DNA of 64,000 nucleotides from Serratia sp. PL17 (GCF_017832355.1 NZ_JAFIBY010000009.1:62001-126000); one strand, 5' to 3'; counted from the stretch's first letter, positions 53,084 through 61,804 are shown. Numbers and translations: made by a program. Notes: a model not told the origin generated them from the sequence alone.

Positions 53084-54589
53084 TTAACCCAACGTCGGCA
53101 TACTGTATTCAGACACCGTTTGCTGCCCCGCCGGCCAACGGGCAGTGGCCGTTTTCATGCGTGTGTAAAAACGCACGCCGTCAGTGCCATGGACGTTCAA
53201 TGCCCCAAACACCGAGCGCTTCCAGCCACCGAAGCTGTGAAATGCCATCGGAACCGGAACCGGGACGTTAACCCCGACCATGCCAGCCTGCACTTCGTGT
53301 ACAAACTGACGCGCGTAGTGGCCGTTACTGGTAAAGATGGCGCTGCCGTTGCCAAACTCATGGCTATTTACCGTATCGATCGCCGTCTGGTAATCCGGTA
53401 CGCGGACAATGCCCAGCACCGGTCCGAAGATCTCTTCACGGTAGATACGCATGTGCGGTTTGACGTGGTCGAACAGCGTGCCGCCAACATAGTAGCCGTC
53501 CGGGTAACCCGGAACCTGATAACTGCGCCCATCGGCGACCAGCGTTGCGCCCTCTTCGACGCCCAGATCGATATAACCCAGTACCTTCTTCTGGTGAGCA
53601 GAGGAAACCAATGGCCCCATTTCGTTTTCTTCACCGCCCTGCTGGATCCCAGGACCCACACGCAATTGGGCGATCAAGGGCTTCAACCTGGCAATCAGTT
53701 TATCCGCCGTGTCATCACCGACGACCACGGCAACGGGCAACGCCATACAACGCTCACCGGCAGAGCCAAACGCGCCGCCCATCAGGGCATTGACTGTTGC
53801 ATCCAAGTCGGCGTCCGGCATAATGATGGCCTGGTTTTTTGCCGCGCCGAAAGCCTGCACCCGTTTGCCGTGGGCACTGGCCGTCGTATAGATATGCTCC
53901 GCCACGGCCGACGACCCCACAAAGCTCACCGCCTGAATGTACGGGTCGGTACACAGCTGCGCGGCGTCTTCGTTAGCGCAATGCACCACGTTGAATACGC
54001 CGTCCGGCAGGCCAGCCTCTTTCAGCAGTTCCGCCATCCGTACCGATGCCGAAGGCACCAATGCCGGTGGTTTAAGTACGAAAGTGTTACCGCAGGCCAA
54101 CGCGATAGGGAACATCCACATCGGTACCATTGCCGGGAAATTGAACGGGGTGATGCCCGCCACCACACCTAACGGCTGCATCAACGAAAAACTGTCTACG
54201 CCGCTGCCTACATCCGCTGAATATTCGCCTTTGATCAAATGCGGAATGCCGCAGGCAAACTCAACCACTTCAATCCCGCGGGTCAGCTCGCCCAAGGCAT
54301 CAGAGTAAACCTTGCCGTGTTCACTGACGATTAACGCCGCCAGCTCATCGCGATGCTGTTCCAGCAGTGCCTTAAAATTGAACATGATGCGCGCACGGCG
54401 CAGCGGTGTGGTGCGTGACCAATCGGCAAACGCCTGGTGGGCCACATCGATGGCCTGCTTTACCTCGGCGGCGGTGCTTTGCGTGACCCGACGCTCAACC
54501 TGCCCAGTGGCCGGGTTGTGCACGTCGACGGTTTGATTGCTGCTGCTCAGGCACACCTGCCCGCCAATAAAGTTACCCACGGTTTTCAT
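53084..54589 (-). CDS. iolA: Methylmalonate/malonate-semialdehyde dehydrogenase (CoA-acylating) IolA
   Basis: 501-residue ALDH-superfamily enzyme converting malonate semialdehyde to acetyl-CoA and CO2, the last inositol-specific step. Cofactor segment ITPFNFPAMVPMWMFPIALA, conserved VSFVGSSAVAEHIY, and catalytic Cys281 in GSAGERCMALPVAV. ATG at 54589 (MKTVGNFIGGQV) after AGAGGG; 24 upstream in-frame codons rejected. Divergent from iolT; forms a unit with iolB. Confidence 0.94.
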   Translation of the reverse strand: MKTVGNFIGGQVCLSSSNQTVDVHNPATGQVERRVTQSTAAEVKQAIDVAHQAFADWSRTTPLRRARIMFNFKALLEQHRDELAALIVSEHGKVYSDALGELTRGIEVVEFACGIPHLIKGEYSADVGSGVDSFSLMQPLGVVAGITPFNFPAMVPMWMFPIALACGNTFVLKPPALVPSASVRMAELLKEAGLPDGVFNVVHCANEDAAQLCTDPYIQAVSFVGSSAVAEHIYTTASAHGKRVQAFGAAKNQAIIMPDADLDATVNALMGGAFGSAGERCMALPVAVVVGDDTADKLIARLKPLIAQLRVGPGIQQGGEENEMGPLVSSAHQKKVLGYIDLGVEEGATLVADGRSYQVPGYPDGYYVGGTLFDHVKPHMRIYREEIFGPVLGIVRVPDYQTAIDTVNSHEFGNGSAIFTSNGHYARQFVHEVQAGMVGVNVPVPVPMAFHSFGGWKRSVFGALNVHGTDGVRFYTRMKTATARWPAGQQTVSEYSMPTLG

Positions 54590-54720
54590 GTCTCGCCCTC
54601 TTTTAAGTCTGCTGTCGCCGAGCGCTGTGCGCTGTGCCGCACACCCTGGCGTTTTCATCACACCGCTTACCGGGTTAACCCCATAAGCAGGCTAAATCCT
54701 GACCTGATGAAGCAAACTCT

Positions 54721-54728
54721 ATTTCATT
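54721..54728 (+). promoter_or_regulatory. Candidate iol operator motif, site 4
   Basis: ATTTCATT, 132 bp upstream of iolA. Confidence 0.35.
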
Positions 54729-54994
54729 GAAAAAAAAGTTTCAAATAAATTATTTTAGAAAATTTGTTTTTAGTGAGAGAGGTAGCAGTTTTGCCAGGAC
54801 ATCAGGCACGCCGGTTACATTTGAGGAAAAAACCTGTGATGTCGGCCCGCCGTAGGGTCGTGGGGATTAGCCCTGACTTTTATACAGAAATAGGCGATCC
54901 GCTCGGGAATACGTTGAAAAGGGTTGATCAAGGATAGTGCTGCCGTGCTTGTGGGATGTGCGCGTTTTTTTTTGAACTGGATCTAAAAATCAAT

Positions 54995-55002
54995 ATTTCA
55001 TT
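54995..55002 (+). promoter_or_regulatory. Candidate iol operator motif, site 5
   Basis: ATTTCATT, 151 bp upstream of iolT. Confidence 0.35.
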
Positions 55003-55152
55003 ATTCACTAATTATGGAATAAATGTTCTTGTTTAGAGAAGACCTATTCCAATATCACCGCCTAATGACAGGCACGGTTCACACCCTTCCGCCTCCCTCT
55101 TACCGACAACCTACTGCGCGGGTGGAAGCCAGGATAAAAATCGGAGCAACAC

Positions 55153-56580
55153 ATGTCATCTCAGCGTAAACACAACACCGGGTATATATTGCGAATTTGC
55201 GGCATTGCGGCACTCGGCGGCATTTTATTCGGTTACGATACTGCCGTGATCTCCGGCGCAATCGAAGCCCTAAAAGTCTATTTTAATCTCAGCCCGGTCG
55301 AAACCGGCTGGGCCGTCTCTAACGTGGTAATAGGTTGTGTGGTCGGGGCTTTTGGCGCCGGGCCGCTGGCCGCGCGCTACGGCCGGAAAAAAGCGTTGAT
55401 GCTGGCAGCCTTGCTGTTCACCATCTCGGCCATTGGTGCGGCCCTGGCTAACACCTTCAGCTGGTTTGTGATTTACCGCATTATCGGGGGGTTGGCCGTC
55501 GGTATTGCCGCCACCGTTTCCCCAATGTACATGTCGGAAGTCTCACCAAAAGACATGCGTGGCCGTGCGCTCAGCATGCAGCAATTTGCCATCGTGTTTG
55601 GCCAGATCGTGATTTTCTACGTTAACTTCAAAATCGCCAGCATCGCCAGTGAAGCCTGGCTGGTCGAAATGGGCTGGCGCTGGATGATCGGTTCAGAAGT
55701 TATCCCCTGCATTTTGTTCTTGATGTTGGTATTCATCATCCCGGAATCACCGCGCTGGAGCGTCATGGTCGGTCGCGACGATCAGGCTTTGGCGATGTTG
55801 ACCAAAATATCCAACGCGACGCATGCGCAAAGATTGCTGCAGGAAATCAAAGACTCACTGCATCAAGACCAGAAACAACACCAGCAGAAGCTGAACTACG
55901 GTGACATACGGGTACGTTTCATTCTGTTTGTCGGCTGCATGATCGCCATGTTGCAACAGGTTACCGGTGTTAACGTGATGATGTACTACGCGCCAATGGT
56001 GCTGAAAACCGTCACCGAAAATGCCCAGGAAGCACTCTTCCAAACGATTTGGATCGGCGTGCTGCAATTGGTGGGCTCTGTGATCGGCGCCATGCTGATG
56101 GATCGCATCGGTCGTATTCCGCTGATGCGTTACGGCACGCTCGGCGCTATCGCCGGGTTGCTGATCACCTCTTATGCACTCTACACCCAGGCTACCGGCT
56201 ATTTCGCCTTGTTCGGTATGCTGTTCTTTATGGTGTTCTACGCGCTGTCATGGGGGGTCGGAGCATGGGTTTTGGTATCAGAAATCTTCCCTAACCGCAT
56301 GCGGGCACAGGGTATGAGCATCGCCGTCGGCTGCATGTGGCTGGCCAACTTTGTCGTGTCGCAAACCTTCCCGATGATCAACGACAACCCTTACCTGTTC
56401 TCCAGTTTCCACGGGGCCTTCCCAATGTGGATTTTCGCCGCCTGCTGCCTGTTCAGCTACTGGTTTATCGGCCGCTATATTCCCGAAACCAAAGGCGTAT
56501 CGCTGGAGAAAATGGAAGACGTGGTGATGGCCAAACGCTATCGCCAGCCACGGCCCGAAACACAACGCACGCCGCTGTAA
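55153..56580 (+). CDS. iolT: Myo-inositol:H+ symporter, MFS sugar-porter family
   Basis: 475-residue MFS sugar porter with 12 predicted membrane segments. Signatures: GGILFGYDTAVISGAIE in TM1, AARYGRKKALM loop, PMYMSEVSPKDMRGRALSMQQ, QQVTGVNVMMYYAP in TM7, DRIGRIPLM loop and the PETKGVSLEKME end. Neighbouring inositol genes make inositol the likely substrate. Start follows GGAGCAACAC. Divergent from iolA and followed by an iolI-like gene 46 bp downstream. Confidence 0.9.
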   Translation: MSSQRKHNTGYILRICGIAALGGILFGYDTAVISGAIEALKVYFNLSPVETGWAVSNVVIGCVVGAFGAGPLAARYGRKKALMLAALLFTISAIGAALANTFSWFVIYRIIGGLAVGIAATVSPMYMSEVSPKDMRGRALSMQQFAIVFGQIVIFYVNFKIASIASEAWLVEMGWRWMIGSEVIPCILFLMLVFIIPESPRWSVMVGRDDQALAMLTKISNATHAQRLLQEIKDSLHQDQKQHQQKLNYGDIRVRFILFVGCMIAMLQQVTGVNVMMYYAPMVLKTVTENAQEALFQTIWIGVLQLVGSVIGAMLMDRIGRIPLMRYGTLGAIAGLLITSYALYTQATGYFALFGMLFFMVFYALSWGVGAWVLVSEIFPNRMRAQGMSIAVGCMWLANFVVSQTFPMINDNPYLFSSFHGAFPMWIFAACCLFSYWFIGRYIPETKGVSLEKMEDVVMAKRYRQPRPETQRTPL

Positions 56581-56626
56581 GTCGGTAAATCTTAGGTTTT
56601 CGCCCCTATCTCAGGAGTCATGCACC

Positions 56627-57463
56627 ATGACCATTGCGCCAGACCGCTTTTGCATCAACCGTAAGATCGCGCCAAATCTCGATATAGAACACTTTTTCGC
56701 GCTGGTGAAAAAGTGCGGGCTCAGCAAAGTTGAGCTGCGCAACGATATGCCGAGCGGCAAGGTGACCGATGACCTGAGCAACGATCAAGTCAATGCGTTG
56801 GCAGCACAATACGGTATCGACATTATCACGATCAACGCCCTCGGTATGTTTAACCTCTTGGACGATCAGACTCGGTTGTTAGCCAACGCCGAGGCGCTGT
56901 TGTCGCAAGCTCGGGCCATTCATAGTCAGGCGGTGGTATTGTGCCCGCATTGCAGCGCAGGGGATTCACGCAGCGAAGAGCAGAAAAAAACCGATACATT
57001 GGCCGCCCTGAAGCTACTGGCGCCCCTGTTCAAACAATACGGTGTGCAGGCCTATGTTGAGCCCCTGGGGTTCGGTATCAGTTCGCTGCGCTCATCGTTA
57101 CTGACACAGTCTCTGATCCGCGATTCCGGCGCACCCTATAAAATCGTGCTGGATACCTTCCACCATTATTTGAGCGGTGTCGCACAGCCTGAGTTTGATG
57201 CGCAGATTCAGATAGAGGGTATTGGTTTGGTGCACCTTTCCGGGGTGGAAGATCCACGGACAAAAAATGCGTTAAGCGATGAAGAACGCATCATGCTGAG
57301 TGACAAAGACAGGCTGGAGAGCAAAGCACAGGTGCAGAATCTGGAGCGCCTCGGTTACACCGGCATTTACGCCTTCGAGCCGTTCTCTTCACAGTTGGAC
57401 ACCTGGACAGAAGCCGATATAGCACGTGAGATCCGCCAGAGTATCGCCCTGCTGCAAGGGTAA
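56627..57463 (+). CDS. iolI: IolI-like inosose isomerase (TIM barrel)
   Basis: 278-residue AP-endonuclease/xylose-isomerase-like barrel. Metal-site candidates are Glu in VEPLGF, Asp/His in LDTFHHYLSG, His in VHLSGVED and Glu in FEPFSSQ, the E-D-H-E set of the superfamily. Its position directly after iolT and within the iol cluster suggests IolI, which interconverts inosose isomers to allow growth on D-chiro-inositol. Sequence alone does not prove substrate; other sugar isomerases are possible. SD GGAG. Third TIM-barrel isomerase-like gene in the cluster. Confidence 0.75.
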   Translation: MTIAPDRFCINRKIAPNLDIEHFFALVKKCGLSKVELRNDMPSGKVTDDLSNDQVNALAAQYGIDIITINALGMFNLLDDQTRLLANAEALLSQARAIHSQAVVLCPHCSAGDSRSEEQKKTDTLAALKLLAPLFKQYGVQAYVEPLGFGISSLRSSLLTQSLIRDSGAPYKIVLDTFHHYLSGVAQPEFDAQIQIEGIGLVHLSGVEDPRTKNALSDEERIMLSDKDRLESKAQVQNLERLGYTGIYAFEPFSSQLDTWTEADIAREIRQSIALLQG

Positions 57464-57483
57464 TGCGCACGTCAGTGTCAAAG

Positions 57484-57547
57484 GGGTAGGGGTCGAGCAT
57501 GCTCGGCCCGATTTAGCCTGGCGCAGCATGCAGCCCCTCCCCTACCC
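57484..57547. repeat. REP-like hairpin between convergent iolI and fetB
   Basis: GGGTAGGGG (57484-57492) pairs with CCCCTACCC (57539-57547); inside are the palindrome GAGCATGCTC and GCGCAGCATGC. No T run. Probably a bidirectional transcript end and a member of a dispersed repeat family. Confidence 0.6.
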
Positions 57548-57562
57548 TCTGGCCGTTCGGGG

Positions 57563-58336
57563 TTATTTCAAGTGGCTAATCACCAATTGGTGACGCGTAT
57601 TGTAGAACTTACGGTACGCCAGATAGCAGGCAATAATCGTCGACAGGCTAGCGGTAGAAAGCAACATAAAGGTGACCATTATCTGGTACTTAATTGCTTT
57701 GACGGGATCAATGCCGGCGAAGATCAAGCCTGACATCATGCCCGGCAGGCTGACCAGACCCACGGTCTTGGCCGAATCGACCGTAGGGATCAACGACGCG
57801 CGGATGCTGTCGCGGATCAACGCCGCCGAGGCAAACTTCGGCGAGGCCCCCAGGCTGAGCATCTCCTGAATCTTTTGCTGATCGCTTTTAAAACGCTGCC
57901 CAAGGTTGTTGTAGCACAACCCGACGGCGACCATCGCGTTGCCGGCTACCATGCCGGATATAGGGATCACCTGCATGGGGGTAAACTCTATCGAGCCGGT
58001 CAGCACCAACACCACCAAGGTCAATACGGCCCCGGTAGTGATGGCAATAAACGACGTCACAAACGCATGATCGATATATTTACTGCGTTTTTTCGCGTTG
58101 TAAGCGGCGTTAACACAGATGAACAGCACCATCAGCACCGTAAGAATGGCGTTATTCACATCAAAAATATATTTCAGTACATAGCCGACAATAATCAGCT
58201 GCACCACCGCCCGGCAAATGCTCCAGATAATGTCTTTTTCCAGTGCCAGCTTTTCTTTATGGCTGATTAAAATGGCAATAATCACCAACACCATCGACAG
58301 GGCTAAGGATTCATTGCTGATGTTATGCTGATTCAT
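57563..58336 (-). CDS. fetB: ABC-type iron exporter permease FetB
   Basis: 257-residue UPF0014-family integral membrane protein with about seven membrane segments, permease partner of FetA. In E. coli FetAB exports iron and raises peroxide tolerance. Near-identical segments include SHKEKLALEKDI, VGYVLKYIFDV, MVAGNAMVAVGLCYNNLGQR and VDSAKTVGLVSLPGMMSGLIFAGIDP. ATG at 58336 aligns with E. coli. It overlaps the end of fetA by 14 bp. Confidence 0.94.
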   Translation of the reverse strand: MNQHNISNESLALSMVLVIIAILISHKEKLALEKDIIWSICRAVVQLIIVGYVLKYIFDVNNAILTVLMVLFICVNAAYNAKKRSKYIDHAFVTSFIAITTGAVLTLVVLVLTGSIEFTPMQVIPISGMVAGNAMVAVGLCYNNLGQRFKSDQQKIQEMLSLGASPKFASAALIRDSIRASLIPTVDSAKTVGLVSLPGMMSGLIFAGIDPVKAIKYQIMVTFMLLSTASLSTIIACYLAYRKFYNTRHQLVISHLK

Positions 58337-59000
58337 CGGTTTTCTCCTGTGCCCGAGCGCCGTGTGCACGCAAGGTAATCACATCGTCCGCATGGGTGAT
58401 TTCATCTTTATCGTGTGTCACCCACAGCACGGCGACGCCCTGCTGCACGACCAACTGATGAATAATTTCATTGACGTTGCGTTTGTTATCTTCATCTAAC
58501 GCGCTGGTAATCTCATCCAATAACAACACTTTGGGCATAAACTGCAGATTACGGATCAATGAAATACGCTGCTTCTCTCCACCCGATAATTCGTTAACGC
58601 TTTTTTTCAGCATATTCTCCGGCAAACCGAAACGCGCCAGGTCGGACCGCATTTTTTGCTCATCCGGCTTTTGCTTACGAATCTGGTAAGGCAATGCAAT
58701 ATTGTCATACACGCTGTCGCCAAAAAGCGCGGGGGTTTGAAAACAATAAGAGACCTGTTGGCGGTATTCTTCTGGGGATATATCGGTAATGGGCTTACCG
58801 GCAAAAATAATGTGTCCCCGGGTCGGGTCGATCAGAGAGGAGACGATTTTAAGCAGGGTACTTTTTCCACAGCCAGAGGGGCCGGTAATCAGTTTAAATT
58901 CCCCCTGATTCAAGCCGAAAGAGACAGAATCCAGAATAACCTGCTCGCCTATTTGATAATGAATATCATCCAATAACAGTAGTTCTTTGCTTTCCTTCAT
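58323..59000 (-). CDS. fetA: ABC-type iron exporter ATPase FetA
   Basis: 225-residue ABC ATPase. Walker A GPSGCGKST (about 40-48), Q-loop CFQTPALFG, signature NELSGGEKQRISL, Walker B VLLLDEITSALDE and the H-loop WVTHDKDE. Pairs with FetB, with which it overlaps. No Fur box was recognised in the 188 bp upstream. Confidence 0.94.
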   Translation of the reverse strand: MKESKELLLLDDIHYQIGEQVILDSVSFGLNQGEFKLITGPSGCGKSTLLKIVSSLIDPTRGHIIFAGKPITDISPEEYRQQVSYCFQTPALFGDSVYDNIALPYQIRKQKPDEQKMRSDLARFGLPENMLKKSVNELSGGEKQRISLIRNLQFMPKVLLLDEITSALDEDNKRNVNEIIHQLVVQQGVAVLWVTHDKDEITHADDVITLRAHGARAQEKTDESA

Positions 59001-59188
59001 TATTAGCCCGTATCCCTCATAGCAATATTTTCACTCAGGCGGCCAGTATAGGGCTTCGAAAAACACACTGGCAATGGCTGGTCATGAGTCGTAACAAAGG
59101 ATTCGGGCTGAGGAGCGTGTCGCCCCACAGCCCTCTATTAATCTAATCCGCTGTGAAAGATAGTCAAAAACACAAGGCAGGAAAGGAA

Positions 59189-59470
59189 TTACACTTTTTT
59201 TGGCGATACGCAAATATACCAGCGTAACGAGTTATTGATACTGCGATGGGTACAGCTCACTTTACCCTCTTTTTCCAATGCCAATAATAATGTGCGCGTG
59301 GTGTAAATATTCTCGCCACATTTATCCGCCAGTTCCCGGGTTTTAGGCCAGTGTTCCGGCGCGGGTGGATGGTGCCCTCCCGCCCCGGCGGCACGTTCCA
59401 TACACAGTTTTCGTAACACGTTTAGCATATGTGACTTCCTGATTTCATATGTTACCGGCACCTTGGCCAT
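59189..59470 (-). CDS. PapI/FaeA-type fimbrial regulator
   Basis: 93-residue winged-helix protein. After an N-terminal extension of 13 residues, it follows the PapI/FaeA pattern: MLNVLRKL helix, PKTRELADKCGENIYTTRTLLLALEKEGKV (helix-turn-helix) and a C-terminal wing ending RWYI. PapI-family proteins bind Lrp-DNA complexes at GATC sites and direct Dam-dependent phase switching of fimbrial operons. AAGGAG precedes the ATG at 59470. It is the last gene of a three-gene minus-strand unit beside a fimbrial operon. Confidence 0.75.
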   Translation of the reverse strand: MAKVPVTYEIRKSHMLNVLRKLCMERAAGAGGHHPPAPEHWPKTRELADKCGENIYTTRTLLLALEKEGKVSCTHRSINNSLRWYICVSPKKV

Positions 59471-59485
59471 CGCGTTCTCCTTGAG

Positions 59486-60622
59486 TTACTTTCGCCTACT
59501 CCTGTCCTGCGGTAACGCGTCGGCTACGCGCAGGGTGTAAATCATGGTTGCTCCCGGTGGAATAGCAGGTGGACTTCCCTTATCGCCATACGCCAGCGCA
59601 GGGGGGACCACCAGCGTAATGGATCCGTGTTTGTTCAGTTTGCTGATGGCTGCGCGAAACAACGGTGGGTATTTTGCTAACGGCTGTGAAATCACCGTGC
59701 CGGCGACGTCCATATCCTTAATCACTTGCCCACCCGGCAGGCTCTCGCGCACCACAATATCGACGTTGTCATCTGCAGCTATCTCACCACTGCCGGCATA
59801 ATCCACGCGGTAATAGAAGCCGAGCGGATCCTTTTGCACCCCAGGTTGTTTGGCGAAATCGGCAAGGTAAGCCTTGCCATCCTGCCCAATGGCCTGCTGC
59901 CGTTTCTGCTGAACCTGTTGCAGTACCTCGTCTGCCGCCTGCAACGCGCTGTCAACGGCCGCATCATCCAGCCGCGGCTTGCCCGTCAGCGTATCGGCGA
60001 TGCCCGCCAGCAAACGTGATCGATCGACATCGATACCCAGTAGGCGGTTCTCTTCTTGCAGCTGCACGATGTCACGCCCAAGCGAAACGCCAGCGGCATA
60101 GGCCTGTTTATCCACATCGCTGGCCAGAGATGGCGGTTGCCGCAGGGTTGCCAACTGATGGCGAAGCCGCTGCAACTGCCGATCTTGCTCTGTGGCGACC
60201 CGTTGTTGCCGTGCCAAGGATGCCGCCATGGCGACCAGCGCCGGGGGAGGTGCGATGGCCCGACGGATCCCCTTCAGCGCCGCCACCAGTGGTTGAATAT
60301 CAACCACGGGTTCCTCGATGACTGGCATAGGTAGCGCATTCTGAGCCGCCAATTTCTGCTCCAGCAGACGGATAGTGTCAGCCTGTTGCTGTAAGGTCTG
60401 ATTCAACGCTGCCAACCGAGCCCTCTCCGCCCCTATTGACGTGGCAAGTTTGGGCTTGGCGATAGCCGGCTTCTGCGTCTCCGGTGGGGCTTTTTCCGCC
60501 ACCGGCGCCGCCTGCTGCTCGGCAAATTTCAACAGCGCGGGAATACCGTCATCCCCCGCAAACGCCGTCTGTCCCGCCAATAACAACAGCAAAGCAGCGG
60601 CTCCTTCCGCGCACTTTCTCAT
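59486..60622 (-). CDS. Secreted coiled-coil FKBP-like protein in a fimbrial locus
   Basis: 378 residues. Signal peptide 1-22 (cleavage TAFA-GDD); Ala/Gln-rich coiled-coil region about 65-165; an FKBP_N-like dimerisation domain about 168-262 (DKQAYAAGVSLGRDIVQLQEE); and a C-terminal FKBP domain about 285-368 ending LVVPPALAYGDKGSPPAIPPGATMIYTLRV. The FkpA/Mip active-site motifs with Phe-Asp and the Trp at the pocket base are not recognisable, so proline isomerase activity is doubtful. Two bases separate it from the upstream lipoprotein gene. Likely periplasmic chaperone for the adjacent fimbriae, by context only. Confidence 0.75.
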   Translation of the reverse strand: MRKCAEGAAALLLLLAGQTAFAGDDGIPALLKFAEQQAAPVAEKAPPETQKPAIAKPKLATSIGAERARLAALNQTLQQQADTIRLLEQKLAAQNALPMPVIEEPVVDIQPLVAALKGIRRAIAPPPALVAMAASLARQQRVATEQDRQLQRLRHQLATLRQPPSLASDVDKQAYAAGVSLGRDIVQLQEENRLLGIDVDRSRLLAGIADTLTGKPRLDDAAVDSALQAADEVLQQVQQKRQQAIGQDGKAYLADFAKQPGVQKDPLGFYYRVDYAGSGEIAADDNVDIVVRESLPGGQVIKDMDVAGTVISQPLAKYPPLFRAAISKLNKHGSITLVVPPALAYGDKGSPPAIPPGATMIYTLRVADALPQDRSRRK

Positions 60623-60624
60623 CG

Positions 60625-61014
60625 CTATAAGCTCTCTACCCGGCTGGACAGATCGGACATCAGCTCATGTTCAACGTCAGCGCAGAATTTCTCGGTTTTA
60701 TACTTATAAAGCGCGTCTATCGCCTTACGCGTGCTTTCATCAACATTGCTGCGAATACCGGCATATCCAGAAGCGTTGGTCAGTAACCCGTTAAAATAAG
60801 CAATCCGTTTCTGATAGCTTTGCGGATTAATATTCTTAAGTGAATTAACCCGCTGCTGGCAGAGCGCGATACGTTGCTCATCGGTTTTTTCCTTAGGATT
60901 GTTCTGTGAAACATTTTTCACAGCAACAGTACCAACACTGTTTTTCCCTGCACAACCTGACAGCAGTAAGAAAGACATTATCAGTACAGATGTAGTGACT
61001 GCAGAACGGCGCAT
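60625..61014 (-). CDS. Small lipoprotein upstream of the FKBP-like gene
   Basis: 129 residues from the ATG at 61014: a lipoprotein signal with lipobox LLSGC (Cys21) and a mature helical domain with two further Cys (ALCQQRVN and KFCADVEHE) that could form a disulfide. No family was recognised. Two upstream in-frame ATGs (61038, 61050) are possible; 61014 gives the best lipoprotein signal, but none has a strong Shine-Dalgarno. First gene of the unit lipoprotein, FKBP-like, PapI-like, divergent from the fimbrial operon. Confidence 0.7.
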   Translation of the reverse strand: MRRSAVTTSVLIMSFLLLSGCAGKNSVGTVAVKNVSQNNPKEKTDEQRIALCQQRVNSLKNINPQSYQKRIAYFNGLLTNASGYAGIRSNVDESTRKAIDALYKYKTEKFCADVEHELMSDLSSRVESL

Positions 61015-61800
61015 TGAATCATTAATTATGGTAATCATTCCGTTTATCATCTCTTAATTATCACTTAGGTCATTATTATGTCGCGAAGCCCTGCGGGATC
61101 TGACCGTTTCTGATTAATCCTAACGAGTTAAATAACAAAAAATCGCAATAACGGAAGGGAATGGGTAATAATCCCGCCCCACTGAAATTGTTATAATTTT
61201 GTTAAGCACCGAAAAGAAGTTATCGTCGCAACGATGAATAAAAGCCGCATTCCAAGCCAGTATTACTGACCTGCTTACCTTTCAAAACAAAGAGTTAACT
61301 TTTACCCCAAGATTAACAGCCAGAATTCATCATCTGCTGTCTGATGGCGATATTATCAAAACAATATTGTTAATTGTAGTGTGAACGCTAATTATGGCGA
61401 TCTAATATCTCGCATATTGCCATTTATATAGTCATTTATTCTGGATAATATTTGTATACGATCTATTGATTTTCAATCATATATATTTCTTTTTCCTTTT
61501 GGTTTTATATTCTGTATTTGACTTAAATTAATAAAAGCTATTCCCAATCACGCCTATTATTTGCAAGAATAATCCCAGCAAGACGCTATGGTGATATACC
61601 TATTTTTCTTTTAAGGATTTCGATTTTACGAATTCTGAAAACTTTCGTTATTCACTCATGAATAATGGAGGGTGGCGTATTGCCCAGAGCAAAAGGATCT
61701 GGCTCCAACTACGGCGTCGGCGACATGACGTTGCTGCTGTTGTGGGGGATTTAGATGTGCTGTTCTTTTTATTTAAATACTCTCTACAGGAACTTGAGAA
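61015..61800. promoter_or_regulatory. AT-rich divergent control region of the fimbrial locus
   Basis: 786 bp, markedly richer in A+T than the surroundings. Contains four GATC sites (61097, 61399, 61460, 61696); the middle two share the context CGATCTA and are 61 bp apart. No long inverted repeats of an invertible switch were found. A less AT-rich patch (about 61658-61755) near the fimbrin start holds a short open frame. Confidence 0.55.
61398..61466. promoter_or_regulatory. Candidate Dam/Lrp/PapI switch sites
   Basis: CGATCTAAT (from 61398) and ACGATCTAT (from 61458) place two identical CGATCTA motifs 61 bp apart, resembling the CGATC-centred PapI-Lrp sites of pap. Inference from sequence context plus the PapI-like gene nearby. 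Confidence 0.4.
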
Positions 61801-61804
61801 ATGA
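61658..61804 (+). CDS. Possible 48-codon leader ORF overlapping the fimbrin start
   Basis: Open frame from ATG 61658, encoding a basic peptide (MNNGGWRIAQSKRIW...LQELEK), ending in a TGA that overlaps the fimbrin ATG (ATGA). No Shine-Dalgarno and no recognised family; the arrangement could be chance. Confidence 0.2.
   Translation: MNNGGWRIAQSKRIWLQLRRRRHDVAAVVGDLDVLFFLFKYSLQELEK

Larger units (their letters stand above)
54590..55152. promoter_or_regulatory. Divergent iolA / iolT control region
   Basis: 563 bp with no gene. AT-rich patches near each end each contain one ATTTCATT (54721-54728 and 54995-55002). The iolA-proximal copy lies in TTTCATTGAAAAAAAAGTTTC, an interrupted GAAA/TTTC repeat. 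Confidence 0.6.

Noticed and set aside
52925-54172. 415-codon plus-strand frame opposite iolA
   Set aside because: Shadow of iolA; begins inside a repeat and encodes no recognisable protein.
61015-61800. Invertible fim-type phase switch
   Set aside because: No pair of long inverted repeats and no recombinase gene was seen; Dam/Lrp control fits better with the PapI-like gene.
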